A DNA stretch of 64,000 nt from Rallus limicola (GCA_022605955.1 JAKCOZ010000010.1:3639001-3703000), one strand, 5' to 3'. Counted from the stretch's first letter, positions 37,412-49,520 are shown. Notes: generated from the sequence alone by a model not told the origin. Numbers and translations are program-made.

Positions 37412-38310
37412 GACCAAATGCAAGCTTGCAGATGCCACCAAGTTGGGGGGAAGTGTCAATCTGACAGAGGGTAGGAAGGCCCTCCAGAGGGACCTGGACA
37501 AGTTGGATCAATGGGCAGAGGCCAGTGAGATGAAGTTCAACATGGCAAAGTGCTGGGTCCTGCACTTTGGTCATAACAACCCCAGGCAATGCTACAGGTT
37601 TGGGGCAGGGTGGCTGGAAAGCTGTACAGAGAAAAAGGATCTGGGGGTGATGGTTGGCACTTGCCTGAACATGAGCCAGCAGTGTGCCCAGGTGGCCAAG
37701 AAGGCCAGCAGCATCCTGGTTTGTATCAGGAATAGTTTAGCCAGCAGGACCAGGGAAGTGATCATCCCCTTGTACTCACCTCTGGTGAGGCCACACCTTG
37801 AATACCGTGTTCAGTTTTGGACCCCTCATTACAAAAAAGACATTGAGGACCTGGAGTGTCTCCAGAGAAGGACAATGAAGCTGGTGAAGGGTTTAGAAGA
37901 CAAATCTTACAAGGAGCAGTTGAGGGAACTATGACTGTTTATCCTGGAGAAGAGGCGGCTCAGGGAAGACCTTATTGCTCTCTGCAACTACCTGAAAGGA
38001 GGTTTATGGTGAGCTGTGGGTCAGCCTCTTCTTGCAGATAAATAGCAATAGGACATGAGGGAATGGCTGCAAGCTGTGCCACGGAAGGTTCCAGTTAGAA
38101 ATGAGGAGAAATTTCTTCTCAGAAAGAGTGGTCAAGCATTGGAATGGGTTGCCCAGGTAGGTGGTGGAGTCACCATCCCCTGGGGTGTCTAAAGAAAGGT
38201 TGAGTGTGGTACTAAGGGATGTGATTTAGTGAGTATTATAGGTGGTAGGGGGACAGTTGGACTAGATGAGCTTGGAGGTCTTTTTCAACCTTTATGATTC
38301 TATGAATCTC
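37412..38310 (+). mobile_element. CR1 LINE, 3' half
   Basis: A 5'-truncated CR1 that begins just at the RT catalytic region ([12 protein letters not shown], 37418-37453, equivalent to the FADDTKLGG segment but with the motif altered). It runs through the ORF2 C-terminus, 3' UTR (GGTTGGACT-type block, GAGGTCTTTTTCAACC) and terminal TATGATTCTATGA. An in-frame TGA interrupts ORF2 at 37932-37934; the same frame then continues as LFILEKRRLREDLIAL. Further frameshifts lie near 38010. The copy is moderately diverged. Confidence 0.95.
37443..37934 (+). pseudogene. CR1 ORF2 relic, RT C-terminal part
   Basis: 163 codons open, the second longest frame in the window and clearly CR1. Landmarks are [78 protein letters not shown] and [19 protein letters not shown]. 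This is the segment after the catalytic Asp pair of the LINE reverse transcriptase. It opens at a TTG inside the gene and closes at a nonsense mutation, so it cannot produce a working enzyme. Confidence 0.95.
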
Positions 38311-38907
38311 ACGTGAATGCGCCATATGTCTTGTGTGTATGTGGAAGAATTAAATTAACAAGCATGATGGGATTTCTTGTCCAACAAATGGGGACAACAA
38401 AAGCCATTTCCTTCTCTGGGGCTGTGTGCGTTTCAGGTAGGCAGATGTCAACCATCAGTGTGGCAGCAGGGATGGAACAGTGCCCCTTTCACATGGGCTG
38501 CCTGTGGATGGATCCTACATGCTGCTGCTACAGTTTGCAATTTTTTTCCTCACAGTTACTTCCTGCCAGCTTGCTTTTTGTATTCTACATTTACTCAAGA
38601 ACATAGCACTAACAGCATGTTAATATAATATATTGTTATAATACAGACAGTTTTGTCACTGGGGCCAGATTCTGCCCATTTGGCTCTGTGAATTTTCCCT
38701 TAGAGCCCGTACCAAAACCTTCTAGCAGCTATCTTATTTGAAAAACAAAGCCACTGAAAAACATCACACCTGGAGCAGTAGGAAATTACCAAGTCATGAT
38801 CATTCCTCTTCAAGTTTGGCAATAATTGTCAGTCACCTTAAAATTTGTGAATAAGGTTCTCTGAAGATATTTGTGTAACTGTGAATTCAGTAGGATCAAT
38901 TTCGATC

Positions 38908-38970
38908 ATACACTGGTATAAATCCATTGACTCGAGTGGAGTTGGTCCTGATTTACAGTGAGAAGAGCCA
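38908..38970 (-). repeat. Old dispersed repeat, copy 2
   Basis: The reverse complement of 38911-38946 aligns with 6487-6518. The copy is itself partly palindromic: ATAAATCCATTGACT on one side and AGTGGAG...TGATTTAC on the other. This is typical of the ancient amniote palindromic family I recall, in which such arms mirror each other. The exact limits are uncertain. Confidence 0.5.
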
Positions 38971-40241
38971 GGACAAGCATTCTTTTCTTCCTTTTTCTTT
39001 CTGTCTTACTTTTTTTTTTCCTGCTGTAAACATTGATCTTACCCAGAGTGTGGAGCCATGAATTTTCCTCTATCTGCCCCAGGCTTGGTTGATTTTACTA
39101 TTTTCACAACAAAGTAGTTTTTAAAGTTATGAATAGTGTCTCTTCCTGCAGTAACCTGCCTTTCATTTTCACTTTGAGTAGTACATAATTTGATAGAAAC
39201 CCACAAAGTGGGCTTGGTAGCCTAAAACTCATTATTCCCTGCTCCCATCCCCAGCTGCAGAGGTTACCCTGTACCCCAGGTACACCCAGTGTAGCTCTTC
39301 CCTATCAAACCCACGCAACAATGGCTGCTGCAGGACGCTTTGTGTTCAGATGCTTAAGCGTAACAGATAAATGGGGACAGCTCTCTATTGCAGGTCGCCT
39401 GTGGCCTTAGTGTAGGCATCTGTAGTATAAAACTTCCTGCCCACAAATGTTTTCAAAAAGACCATCCTGCAGATGGATTTAATTTTTAATATGTCTAGAA
39501 GTGGGGAAAAAAAGCAATGCTGTTGGGATTTAGAAAACTTGCATATGACTACTGAATATCTTTTCTGTCTTTCTGTCTCCTGCTTACCCTGGGACGAATT
39601 TTTTTACACACTTACTCAAACCTTTGCTCTACAGTATTTATGTCTACATGTTGCTACAGTGAGTTTCATCATAGTATATGATGCTGCTGAAGAGAAAATG
39701 TATTTTTCCTCCAAAGCATAGGATATTTCATCTTCTCTGACCTTTATTTAAATAAATAATTTTTTTAACCTTAGATTTTTTTTCATCTCTCCCTCATCCC
39801 TGGCTTTTTTTCCTTGCATTGTGACAGTGTTGTTAATGTGAGATGAGTCAAAAATAATTTTTCCAGCCTCAATTCCAGTATTAATAAATATATTGAATGA
39901 ACATTTTGCTGTTAATAGATGAATGATCACCCTAGGAATGTCTTCTTTAACAAACACAGAAGAATATATTCCCTGAGGTTGCTTTGCCATTTAGAAAAAA
40001 AAAGTGATATTTAACATTGCTACAAGCAATTTGTTGTTTAAAAGAACTGATTAGCACAGTTGTTGTCCATCACAGTACGCTACTCTCCCCGTGTTAAAAC
40101 ATTAGCCAAGTGCTATCCTATAACCATTAAACTACCTTCAGTTACAATCAGTTTTCTAACACAGCCTGATTAACAAAGTTCTGTTTACCCATATGGGATA
40201 AGGTGACTGACCAGATGTTCTGATTTTAAAAGATCTGTTGG

Positions 40242-40266
40242 TGTCCCAGTGATTTCCGCTGGGACA
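40242..40266. repeat. 8-bp inverted repeat, possible MITE remnant
   Basis: TGTCCCAG (40242-40249) and CTGGGACA (40259-40266) are exact reverse complements, and TGTCCCAGA appears again at 40274-40282. Upstream, GGTGACTGACCAGATGTTCT (40202-40221) resembles the end of a reptilian MITE-like repeat (GGTGACCAGATGTCC). That family link is from memory and weak. Confidence 0.4.
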
Positions 40267-40484
40267 TTGAATTGTCCCAGATTTTCCTGCTGAGAGCTTG
40301 AGCAGCACAAAAGTTGCTTGCAAGGTAAAGCCCCTTTAGCCACTAAGGAGTTTGGAAAGGAGGATTAAGGGACGATCCCCCTCCGAGAATTGGAGATTCA
40401 TCCAATGTGGCTCAGATTAATACATGACTTATTATAAATAACTGTGCTGGTGTCCTTTGCTGAAGAAAAGCTACAGAAAGGGGG

Positions 40485-40518
40485 GAAAAAAAAAGCAGGA
40501 AAAAAAAAAGCAGGAAAA
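40485..40518. repeat. A-rich tandem
   Basis: An AAAAAAAAGCAGG unit is repeated twice after a short G run, followed by AAAAAACCC. It generates the Lys/Gly-rich start of the frame at 40444-40674, which is not a gene. Confidence 0.8.
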
Positions 40519-40667
40519 AACCCTCCCCTCTCCAGCCTAGATCAGCTTAAGGAAAACAGGCTGTTTTTCCCTGCTGTAGATTTATTCCTCATACTACACA
40601 CAGAACGTCAAGGAATTCTTAATATTCTTTGCTCCATGGTGGTTTCTGTGTCTGTGTGTGTGTTTAA

Positions 40668-40735
40668 GGGGTAAGGGAGGAGGGCAAGGGGGAAGGAAAA
40701 AGAGAGAGAGGGGGAAAAAGAAAGAGAGAGGAAAT
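40668..40735 (+). repeat. Polypurine tract with G-quadruplex motif
   Basis: Four G-runs, GGGG (40668-40671), GGG (40675-40677), GGG (40682-40684) and GGGGG (40688-40692), are spaced by 3-4 bases. They meet the usual G3+N1-7 rule for an intramolecular quadruplex on the + strand. Nearly pure purine sequence continues to about 40735, with a GT-rich run just before it (40644-40662). Confidence 0.7.
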
Positions 40736-41199
40736 CCTCTTTGTCCTGTGAAGTGCATCACACAGACCTCCTGAGTTGTAATGTAAAACCACCGGGGTGG
40801 CTAGAATGACCATATGCTGTGAATGTGAGTGCTGTGCCTGTTTAAATGTAAATTCCCTCTGTATCAGAATAAAAGAATACCTGTTTAATATGGAATGAAG
40901 GCAGTTTGGCAGGATATGCACTACTTCAGGTAAGCCAGAATAAACAGTAACATTGATTAAAAGAAGCCCCCTATTCTGCACCTGTCATGTTCACCTCCTT
41001 TGCCACAAAGGCCTCACTGGTTTATTTACCTGTAGAGCTGTTATAATATTTTGCTTTCTAAAGAGATTTGGAAGCCACCTGCCATACCTTTGGCATTTCT
41101 TTAACAACAAAGCACTTCAGGCTCAAGTGTGGGAGCCCATTGTTCTGCTCCACAGCATGGAAAAGAAGATGAATCCAGAAGCACAGGATCCAAACAGAA

Positions 41200-41800
41200 A
41201 TTATTATTGATTTAATCACATAATCAGCAGCAAACACTTCAGGCTAAGATAGCAAATCCATAACAGCCTGCCCACATAACCACCCTTACAAATTTACCAG
41301 CAAACCACTGCGCACACTTAGCAAACAAGAAGAGCAAGGGTCACCTTCACTTGGCGGCAAAATATTGACATTCCTAAAGCTTAAATATGTTTTGAGTTAA
41401 GTGTTATCAATCAGTGATAAGAGTTGAATGTCTGTTAAACATAACTACATTGGCAGAAGGATTATAGAATGCTTTCTTGCCATAATCTAGAAGCATCTTT
41501 CAGACAAAACTCTGCTTGAAATCAATTGTGCACAAGGAGCTGCCTGCTGAGACCTATTCAGTGTCATACAAAAGAAGAGAGAGTCTCCCTGTGATCTTTA
41601 ACCATAACCGGTTATCTAATGAGACCAGGGCTTTAATTTCTTTTCACATCAAACATAGAATCAATGCTCTGGATTCAACAATGTGTGTAAACAGGCCGTG
41701 AAGCCATCTCTTCAGATGGCAGCCAATTCAGCCTTCCAAGCCCCCTGGCATATTTATTTCATTGAATCCCCCTTTAGTTCCAGGTAACTGCTCCCATCAT
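41200..41800. promoter_or_regulatory. Candidate regulatory stretch with GRHL and GATA motifs
   Basis: Repeat-free, evenly mixed sequence. It contains ATAACCGGTTAT (41604-41615), a perfect 12-bp palindrome with AACCGGTT, the Grainyhead-like (GRHL/TFCP2) consensus. It also contains an inverted pair of GATA motifs, TTATCA (41404-41409) and TGATAA (41415-41420). A CpG kept inside the palindrome, in a CpG-poor region, is compatible with constraint. Activity is inferred, not shown. Confidence 0.35.
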
Positions 41801-43854
41801 GTTGCTGCTGGCTCCTTCCTCGTGGATGGCAAGGCGAGATCGCTCTTGTCAGGCACCTTCCTCTGGCAGCATAAAACTTGGGGAGCTGGCTTTTGTAGGA
41901 ACACTGGAAAAAGTATTTCCAGGCTTCTTTTCTAATCAGTTTAGCAGCCCTGTCTCAGCTTTAACAATTCCTACAGGCAAATGGTGCTACAGCCTGTCTC
42001 CCCTTCATACCTCACCATCAAAAGTCTGGATGCTGCTTTCACTCAGAGAAATACAAAACTGTAGTAACGTCGCTGTAGTTTACTTTAGAATTACACTGGC
42101 ATAACAGGTGACAACCTGGTGCGAAGAGTATAGAGCAAATGTCGGCTGGGAAAGCCTAGTGACATTCCAGAGAGGATTAAAATGAGGTTCAGCAAACTGA
42201 TTTATTCAGCCCTTGTCCTGCCCTGAGATATTTACAAAGTGTGTGTTTTGTTTGTAAAGAGGGCATTTCATAGCATCAGTGTCTCCCCTTAAAGATTGTG
42301 AAATTTTATTATGCACACAGCAAGGCAAATAGTATGAAGACAGCTCCTCTGGCAGCCTGACCTAAATAAAGAAAAGGACTTTCCCTACACATTATGCTGC
42401 TGCTACCCTTTTGTCCTTACTGAGAGAAATGTGGGTGACCCTGTTGTGTGTATCTGAGCAGAGATCCAGTACATCAGCCTCTCCACTGTTCAGCTGTGCC
42501 ATCCTGCTGCCCATAGTCTGTGCCCATCCTCATGCCCAGACTTGGTGCTGCAGGAGATGCTGACATCTCTGTGCTTTATAGTGGCTAGCTCAAAGGACTC
42601 TTATCATGAAAACTAAGACCCCGTGAGCTTCAGGTGTCAGTGGTCCACTTGGATTCAAACTCGGAGCCACAGCTACCACTTAGGGCCACACAAAAGCTCA
42701 CCTGCTTTTTTCTTTTCATGTAGTAAGTTTCCAGCAACGCATAGCATAAAAAACACTCTTAAAGAAAGAATACAGTAAGAAAGCATTTGATCAAATACCT
42801 AGGAGCCTTCCTGGGAAGGCAGATATCAGAAGTATCTGTACATAAAAATATATTGGGATAAATGATAGTTTAACTATCTAATCAAAACCTGTTTTACAAT
42901 CTTCAAAGTGGGTTAAGTTTATGGACCATTTAGAACTTAAGGAGCGATGCCCTTCAAACAGACTCCTACTGTATTGAGCTGCTTTGAACCCCTCTGGGCT
43001 CTGATTGCTGAAACTGATTTGAAGGTCCAGAATTTTTTAGCCAAAAACACCAGCCAATGGACAGAGATTAAAGAAGGGGTGAAATCCCTGTACTTTCCCT
43101 TAAACCCCATGGCGTTTCTTCCTGGTCAAAGCTGCTTCAACTACACTAGTCCTCCAAAACATGGTAGGAGAGGAAGCCAAGCTGTCCAGCACCGAACTGC
43201 TTCAACTAAAGAGGATCTGAGAAGGAGCAACAGTGGTGTTGCCCTTCTTTATTGTGAGCGATGGCATGAACAGAGAATTTGCAGCTACTAGACCTGGATT
43301 CCATCAAGGTGATACCTCAGGGGCAGCGACGGAAAGGAGACAGTCAAGTGGGGCGTTTACAGGGATGGGAGAAGAAGTATGTATGACTGAAGGTGACCCA
43401 AAAGATGAACCCCAGAATCTTTGCCTCTTTTGCTGCTGCAGCTCCTAACATTACAGTGTTCAAAAGGCCCTTTCACAGCACAACTGTAGAAATAGATTAA
43501 GATCAGTTTAAATGATGTAGTGGAGAAGTGAGCAAATGGTGGAGAGAAAATGGAGCTATAAAAGACACAAAAGACCAAACCAAAATGCAGACCCCCTGAA
43601 TTATTTAGAAAATGTCTCGGAATGACTGTGGAGACACAGATACTGAAAAGCAAAAATAATTTTAGTTGAGCTTTAACAAAACCAAACCAACCAAGCAACC
43701 AAACCAAACCACCTGAAAACAAATAGTTTTTATCTTCTTAAGCTGTCTTTTTTGGGGGGGAAGGGAGACAGATATTATCATGAAGCTCTACTATATTTTT
43801 AACAAGTGAATCATGAATGGTCTGGTATCTGTCTCAGGTCCCTCTCATCACCCA
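41801..43854. other. Non-coding tract
   Basis: No gene or mobile element is recognised. Frames of 101 codons (41799-42104), 114 codons (42947-43291) and 121 codons (minus, 43357-43722) show no known motif or domain. The last is Phe/Val-rich and crosses an A/C-rich run of AACCAAACC units at 43677-43713. I treat all three as chance. Confidence 0.5.
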
Positions 43855-43993
43855 ATTTATTTCAAAACTGAACTGGACAAGACCCTAAGTAACATGACCT
43901 AACTTTGAATTTACACCTGCTTTGGGCAGGAGATTGGACTAGAGACATTCTAGAGTTCTATCCTAGCTCCAATTGTTTTATGATTCTATGATT
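43855..43993 (+). mobile_element. CR1 LINE 3' end, old
   Basis: A diverged CR1 tail. TTTCAAAACTGAACTGGACA matches the final ORF2 codons (F...ELD), followed by CCTAAGTAACATGACCTAAC, a GGGCAGGAGATTGGACTAGA block and the terminal TATGATTCTATGA. ORF2 upstream of this is absent. Confidence 0.85.
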
Positions 43994-44830
43994 TTTCGCA
44001 GCAAAATGTTGACTCAGTAAAGGAGGATTCTGCCTGCTGGAAGGATGATGCAGTATCAGCTACAGAGAAGCGAGGCTGCACTGTGTTGCAGAGTTCTAAG
44101 GGCATCATTTGGAAAAATGTTTGCTAGTTAGTATGTGCTGAACTGTGAGTGTATCAATGAAGGAATAGCCTTAAATGTGTAACTCAGAATGTATCACAGT
44201 GCTTTGGCAAATTGGTGCCCAAAAGCATAAATACTAAGGAGATGCAGAATAGGGACATTGCTATTATCAGTTCATGGTGCTGGAAACTTGACAGATGAAT
44301 TGAGGATGAAAAAAGTAGAAACAAAAATCTGAAAAAAAAAATTAAGAGCAGAGCAACAGGTTCCTTTCCCCGGACTCATAGTTTTCTAACAAACTTAAAA
44401 ACTTAAATATGTTTACTTTAGATATTACTTTTAGAAAGGATCCTTTGTGTATCTCTGAAATATCTTCCAGGGGATTTTCACAGGACAGTGAAAAGAAACT
44501 AATACAGGATATTGATATCAGGTTATAGAAATAAAAGAGTGTTTTTCTATCAATTAATTTCATTTAAAAATCTTTTTATTGATTTTCTAATTAACACTAA
44601 CAACCATAAAGACAATCACAAACAAATATAGACATAAATCAAATAGATACTGTATAAACAACTGAACTTAATTTAGCTTGCCCATAGAAATCATTATGCA
44701 AGAATACCTGACATGGAACATACCCAAGTAATGGAGAATCTGAAAGATAACTCCTGGAAGAGAATAATGATACTAAAATAGATATTTTAATCCAAACTCA
44801 AATATACCAAATACCTGTAAAATTGACATA

Positions 44831-44985
44831 ATATGAGGAAGGCCAGGCTTAATTACATAAATATAGAGCTCTAAATCCATACTTATGCATATTAATAAGA
44901 GTTTAAATTTTTCTGACCTGCTAATCATTTCTAACCCCCTTGATAAGGGAGGATCAAGCCTTAACTACACAAATAGAGCACCAAA
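44831..44985. repeat. Weak local direct repeat
   Basis: GAGGAAGGCCAGGCTTAATT and GGGAGGATCAAGCCTTAACT each start a stretch of about 40 bases that also shares ACATAAAT/ACACAAAT and AGAGC. The two lie about 110 bases apart. They may be an old segmental duplication; similarity is modest. Confidence 0.35.
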
Positions 44986-46223
44986 AATAACACCGCATTC
45001 TCAAATAAATCTGTTCATAGGACAAATTAACACAGTTATTGAAAAGTGTACATAAAATGGTATTACCAAGTTGTCTTCCACTGGTGATTCTTTCTACAGT
45101 TTAGAAAACCGCTGTAATCTGATTTCCAGTGCTTAATTATATTACAAGATAAATGCCTCTGAAGAAGCCAACATTAACATTTCCTCTTTTTGCAATGGAG
45201 GTCTAGAGCGGTTTCTCTTAGCTGAAGCATATGGATGAAAATAACAGTAAATAAAATAATATTTGGTCTTAATACTTTAAAGAAATTTACTCTTATGTTG
45301 TTGGTAACAATCAGCATTCTTTCATTTATAGAATAATTTGGCAGTGCATTTAAACAGGGGCTCTTATTCTGAAGGCTATATTATAATAATATATCATTAA
45401 ATTGTAACCATTTATTTTGACTTTAAAAATGCTTTTACCACCATCCTATCTTTCTGAAATGCCTTATTATTTATGCTAAAGAAGAATACCTATTGCTAGA
45501 GAACCAAGAATACCAAACAGCAGATTTTGATCTTGAGGCAATGGTAAGGGTAAACTTTTCTTTACCCTTACAGAATCTGCAATTCCTGTTGAAATCAGTT
45601 TACTTGTAGATGCTCCACATTTTGCATATTGTGCTCTGAGAATATATTCATGATGCTGGCCTGAATTTCCTCAATTTCTTCAATTTTACCATTTCCTACT
45701 GGAAAAAAACACTGATATAAAATAATTCTTACTTGTTTACCTGGGATGGTGTGAGAACTTTAAAAAGTGCTGTGCATGTGAGTTCCACTTCCGCAAACCA
45801 ATGCACTTCAGAGTGGATGCTTTGCTAAAATGTGGTGTTTTGAATTGGGAATTGTGAGTAGTGAAAAATGACTCCAGTGGATGTTATCAGAATACAATAC
45901 AAATTAATTACTAGAAATTCCTTGATCTTGATCAGCAGTCCAGGATGTTTTGGGAGAATGGGACTTCCCTAGAATTTGCCTACTGAGTAGCTTGACAGCA
46001 AGCAGAAAGGCTGGTAAAGCGTGTAAGCAGCAACATTAGTGTTGCTTCTATAAATCAGCGAGCACATAACTACAGGTCTAAGCCTATCACTTGTCATGCA
46101 CTTACAGTTCTAACGCTAAGTATCCCAGCAGAAAGCTTGCAAAAAAATGGTCAGTGTATGAAACCAAAGCCATTAAGAAGTTAGCAAACACTCATCTAAC
46201 CTGAAAATCAGGATCTAACAGAA

Positions 46224-46241
46224 CCCCCCCCCCAAAAAAAA
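46224..46241. repeat. C10-A8 homopolymer junction
   Basis: Ten C followed directly by eight A. An unstable, error-prone stretch where an assembly length error is plausible. Confidence 0.85.
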
Positions 46242-48889
46242 CTCACAAAAGGATTTGCTCAGTATCTTAAAAGGGCTTAAAATGGACAACCATATAGATC
46301 TCTTATCTGTCTGTCTCATGTTTGCATGTATACCCTGTGATCAACCAACATAAAACTGTTGTGCAATTATATATGCTTTTTTCCCTAATGCACATAGCAA
46401 ATTAATAATATTTTAATTTAAATAGATTTCTCTGCAAATAACTCCAAGCTTAGGAATGGTTTAAGAAGAGACTTTTTTCTTTTTCTTACATCTGCAAAAA
46501 TTTATCAAGAAAGGTCTTCAAAAGCTTTCGGAGTTGGTGATTTGCTGACTCAAGATATGACATCTTTGGGGAATGTAGAAAGACATAAAGAAGGCAGAAC
46601 CACATAAATGAAAGAGGTACTGACACATCTGACTCCTGTCTGTGAAAAATGGGGACAAGCTGGAATTCTTCTCTACTTCAAAATGAACATCTGCATATCC
46701 CTTTTCTCCCTCTCATGGCACATGCTTGTTTCTCTGCAGATTCTTAGAACCGCTGATTTTGTTCAATCCTTCCATAACAATAAGATAAAATGAAACAAAT
46801 TAAACCAAAGATGTCTTATCATACAAAACTAACAAAACCCCTAACATTTGTTGTTAACAGTTCAAGCTACTTTAAAATGATGAAGAAAGTGTCAACAACT
46901 AAAAAAAAATAAATCAGGAAACATTGGAGCACTTCTACTAACATTATGATTCTATTGCAGACACCAGTCAATAGCCAACTTGATCTACTTTTTAGCTCAA
47001 TCCTCTGAAAACTACAAATTCTTGAGCTTCTCAGGGGAAAAAAAAAAATACCATATGAACAAACCCCTAAACATAGTATTTACAATTTTGTAGTTAATGA
47101 TTTCATTTTTTTAAAAAACATTTTGATTGCATGCCAGAGTTGAAAAAGTAGGCTAAAAACTTGACATTTTGCTGCTGCATTAATAAGCCTTGGATAAGTT
47201 ACACTACTATTTTTAAAAGAGAAGCATCAAGAAAAGTGAAAATTTGTAGTCAAAATGTTTGTCATAAAGGATCAAAAAATCAATGATTCTATATGAGAGT
47301 CCAGTGCATACAATAACTCCTTAAAATGCAGAAAGGTCTAGGGGAATTAAAAGCTATTGCAGGTTAGCAAGAAAGGGTCAGAATTTGACTTTTGATCTAT
47401 ATTATGTCCATGGATGTTAGCAAGGTGTATTAGGATTTATTAAAAGTGATCTGTAGCATTTTCTTTTAAAAGGCTGATGAGACCTCTGGGACTCAAAGAT
47501 ACTATCATTATCAATTTTATCAGTAATGGTCCAACAGACTTTGTACAACAACCTTTGACAGTACATAAATAAAGAGAAATGAATACAATTATCTTTGCTT
47601 TAGTTTTGCAAAGTGAGTAGAAGCAGTTAGTGGCAGTGAATCTATTTATAGAAAATAGTTTGATTAATTTAGCCTTCTAGCTTGCTTATAAATTGTTCTC
47701 AGATAGACTCTCATATTTACAGAATTATTTCTGCTTCAAAATTTTTTAGCAAAAAAATGTTCTCTGAAGTTCCCCTTATGGTTTCTTTGTGAACCATTTG
47801 TATCAACTCTGTCTTCGTTACTATTTGCCACCAGCTACTTTTGGATGTAACATGGGATTGGTCAGATGGATTTCACACAGATTCCTCCTAAATTTCCCTG
47901 ATCTTTACTCATGTGCTCTCCAGATTTTTCATACTCAGGAGAAATTCTTTGAATAAATAATTGTTTGTACAAGTGTTCATGCAGAACAAAACTGAAGAGG
48001 TAATGAATATTGATAGCAACAAATCTGTTTATTTTATTCTAACAGTTGCCTGCAATTTTTGTTTTGCTTCACAATATTCATTCAGCTGCAGTAGACAGGA
48101 ATATGGCACAATCCTTGTGTTGGCAAGACTATGAGAGTTGAGGGAAAGAAGCTTATCTGTCTCAAACATTTTAGGACCTTCAGCTAGTTTAAAGCTCAAT
48201 CCAGGCAGGTGCAGGATGCTTGCTATGAAATACTGAGCCCAATACTGTCACTGGCTTTCTTTGAAGCTCTGAGTACTCAGTACCTTCCAGGAGATGCTTC
48301 ATAGCAATTTGTTTTCTATTAACATTTACAAACACATCCTTGGTTGCAAGAATGTTGTCAGAATGTGAATGGCTTGTAAATACTTGTTGAAAGATCTATG
48401 CTAACATGGAGGTTTCCAGGCCCATGGGAGTAGTGGCTTCTTAGCAATACGCAGGATTAGACCTTAGCACCGCTCATTTTTGGCCAATGTTTGCAAATGC
48501 AAATACAGTGAATATATACTCCATGAGGAGGATCAGAGAATTTCTTCACAGCTTTAATCCACAAACAACGCTTTCGGAAGCATTTGGAGGTGGGACGCCA
48601 AGTGCTGCACAGGAACTCCTCCCAAAATCAGAGGGATTCGGATATGAGGTGGGAGTGTGTTTTGTGATCTCTGTTTTCTTATTATCAGTGCTTCATATGA
48701 TGGTTTGATGTATTTGAGAGAATACATCCCTTTGTTTAGGATCAGGAAAAGAAAAAGTGATCCTTGCACATTCCACATCTCATTGCTGAAAGACAGAGAT
48801 GGAAAAAAATACTATAGAAACTGCTAGATGGTATATAAAGGTAAGCCTGTTTCTAATATTTTTTCATTAATATTGCATATTCTTCTTCA

Positions 48890-49520
48890 AATATACCTAC
48901 TGAACTAATTTAATTTCATTTGTAAAAATGTAGCTCTCCCTGAAATTGTCAGTGATATGATAAAGCTAATTAAGACATGCATGGTGTTAACAGTTTCATT
49001 AGAGGAGATAATATTGCACAAGAAAAATAAGAAATCATTATGATGAATGCCTCAACATTACATTACATGTTAATGAAGTGTAAATGATCTAATTATTTTT
49101 GAAAGAATACAGATTCGATTAAACTGTCGGAATTAAATTGGAAAGGACAGCCTATTGTACTTTTTATGTACAGACAAGTTAGCGTTAATTAGGCACAATC
49201 TACAGGAACAAATGAGGCACAACCCTCGGTGAACAATCATGTATCCGTTGCTCAAGGCAGGTTTCATAAAGAAATATATTAGGGGAAAAATTGTAAGTCA
49301 ATTAAATACAGTGCTTTAGCAGTGGGAGGGAAAATGAGCAAAATCTCTGTTCCCTCCCCCTACATTTTGAGTGTTTATAATGCAATCACTCTGCCAGTTC
49401 TGCTCCATCACTAATTTCATAAATACTAATTTTGCTGATGAGGCATTTTGATTGGTTTGCCATCTACTTGCCACAAATGACTTTCTGGAGGCAGAATGAA
49501 TTTCGGATGGAATTCTTTTT
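48890..49520. promoter_or_regulatory. Candidate homeodomain-rich enhancer-like stretch
   Basis: Dense homeodomain-type cores: TAATTA at 48967-48972 and 49186-49191, CTAATTATT near 49090, plus GTTAATGAAG, CATTATGATGAAT and ATACTAATTTTGC. They lie in sequence free of recognisable repeats and coding frames. This composition is common in deeply conserved enhancers of developmental genes. A T17 run (49516-49532) marks the right edge. The regulatory role is inferred from motif density only. Confidence 0.35.

Larger units (their letters stand above)
38311..41199. other. Non-coding tract
   Basis: No gene is recognised. It holds the second copy of an old dispersed repeat (38908-38970), an inverted repeat (40242-40266), an A-rich tandem (40485-40518) and a G-quadruplex-capable polypurine tract (40668-40735). 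GGGGCCAGATTCTGCCC near 38658 resembles the outer arm of the same old repeat family. Confidence 0.5.
43994..48889. other. AT-rich non-coding tract
   Basis: No gene or mobile element is recognised over about 4.9 kb. A weak direct repeat lies at 44831-44875 and 44943-44985, and a C10/A8 run at 46224-46241. Frames are all under 80 codons. Confidence 0.55.

Noticed and set aside
42648..42672. GGATTCAAACTC, resembling a tRNA B-box
   Set aside because: No matching A-box at the right distance and no acceptor stem or cloverleaf arms could be drawn.
42947..43291. 114-codon plus frame
   Set aside because: No domain, motif or family resemblance; no splice or promoter context; the length is reachable by chance in 64 kb.
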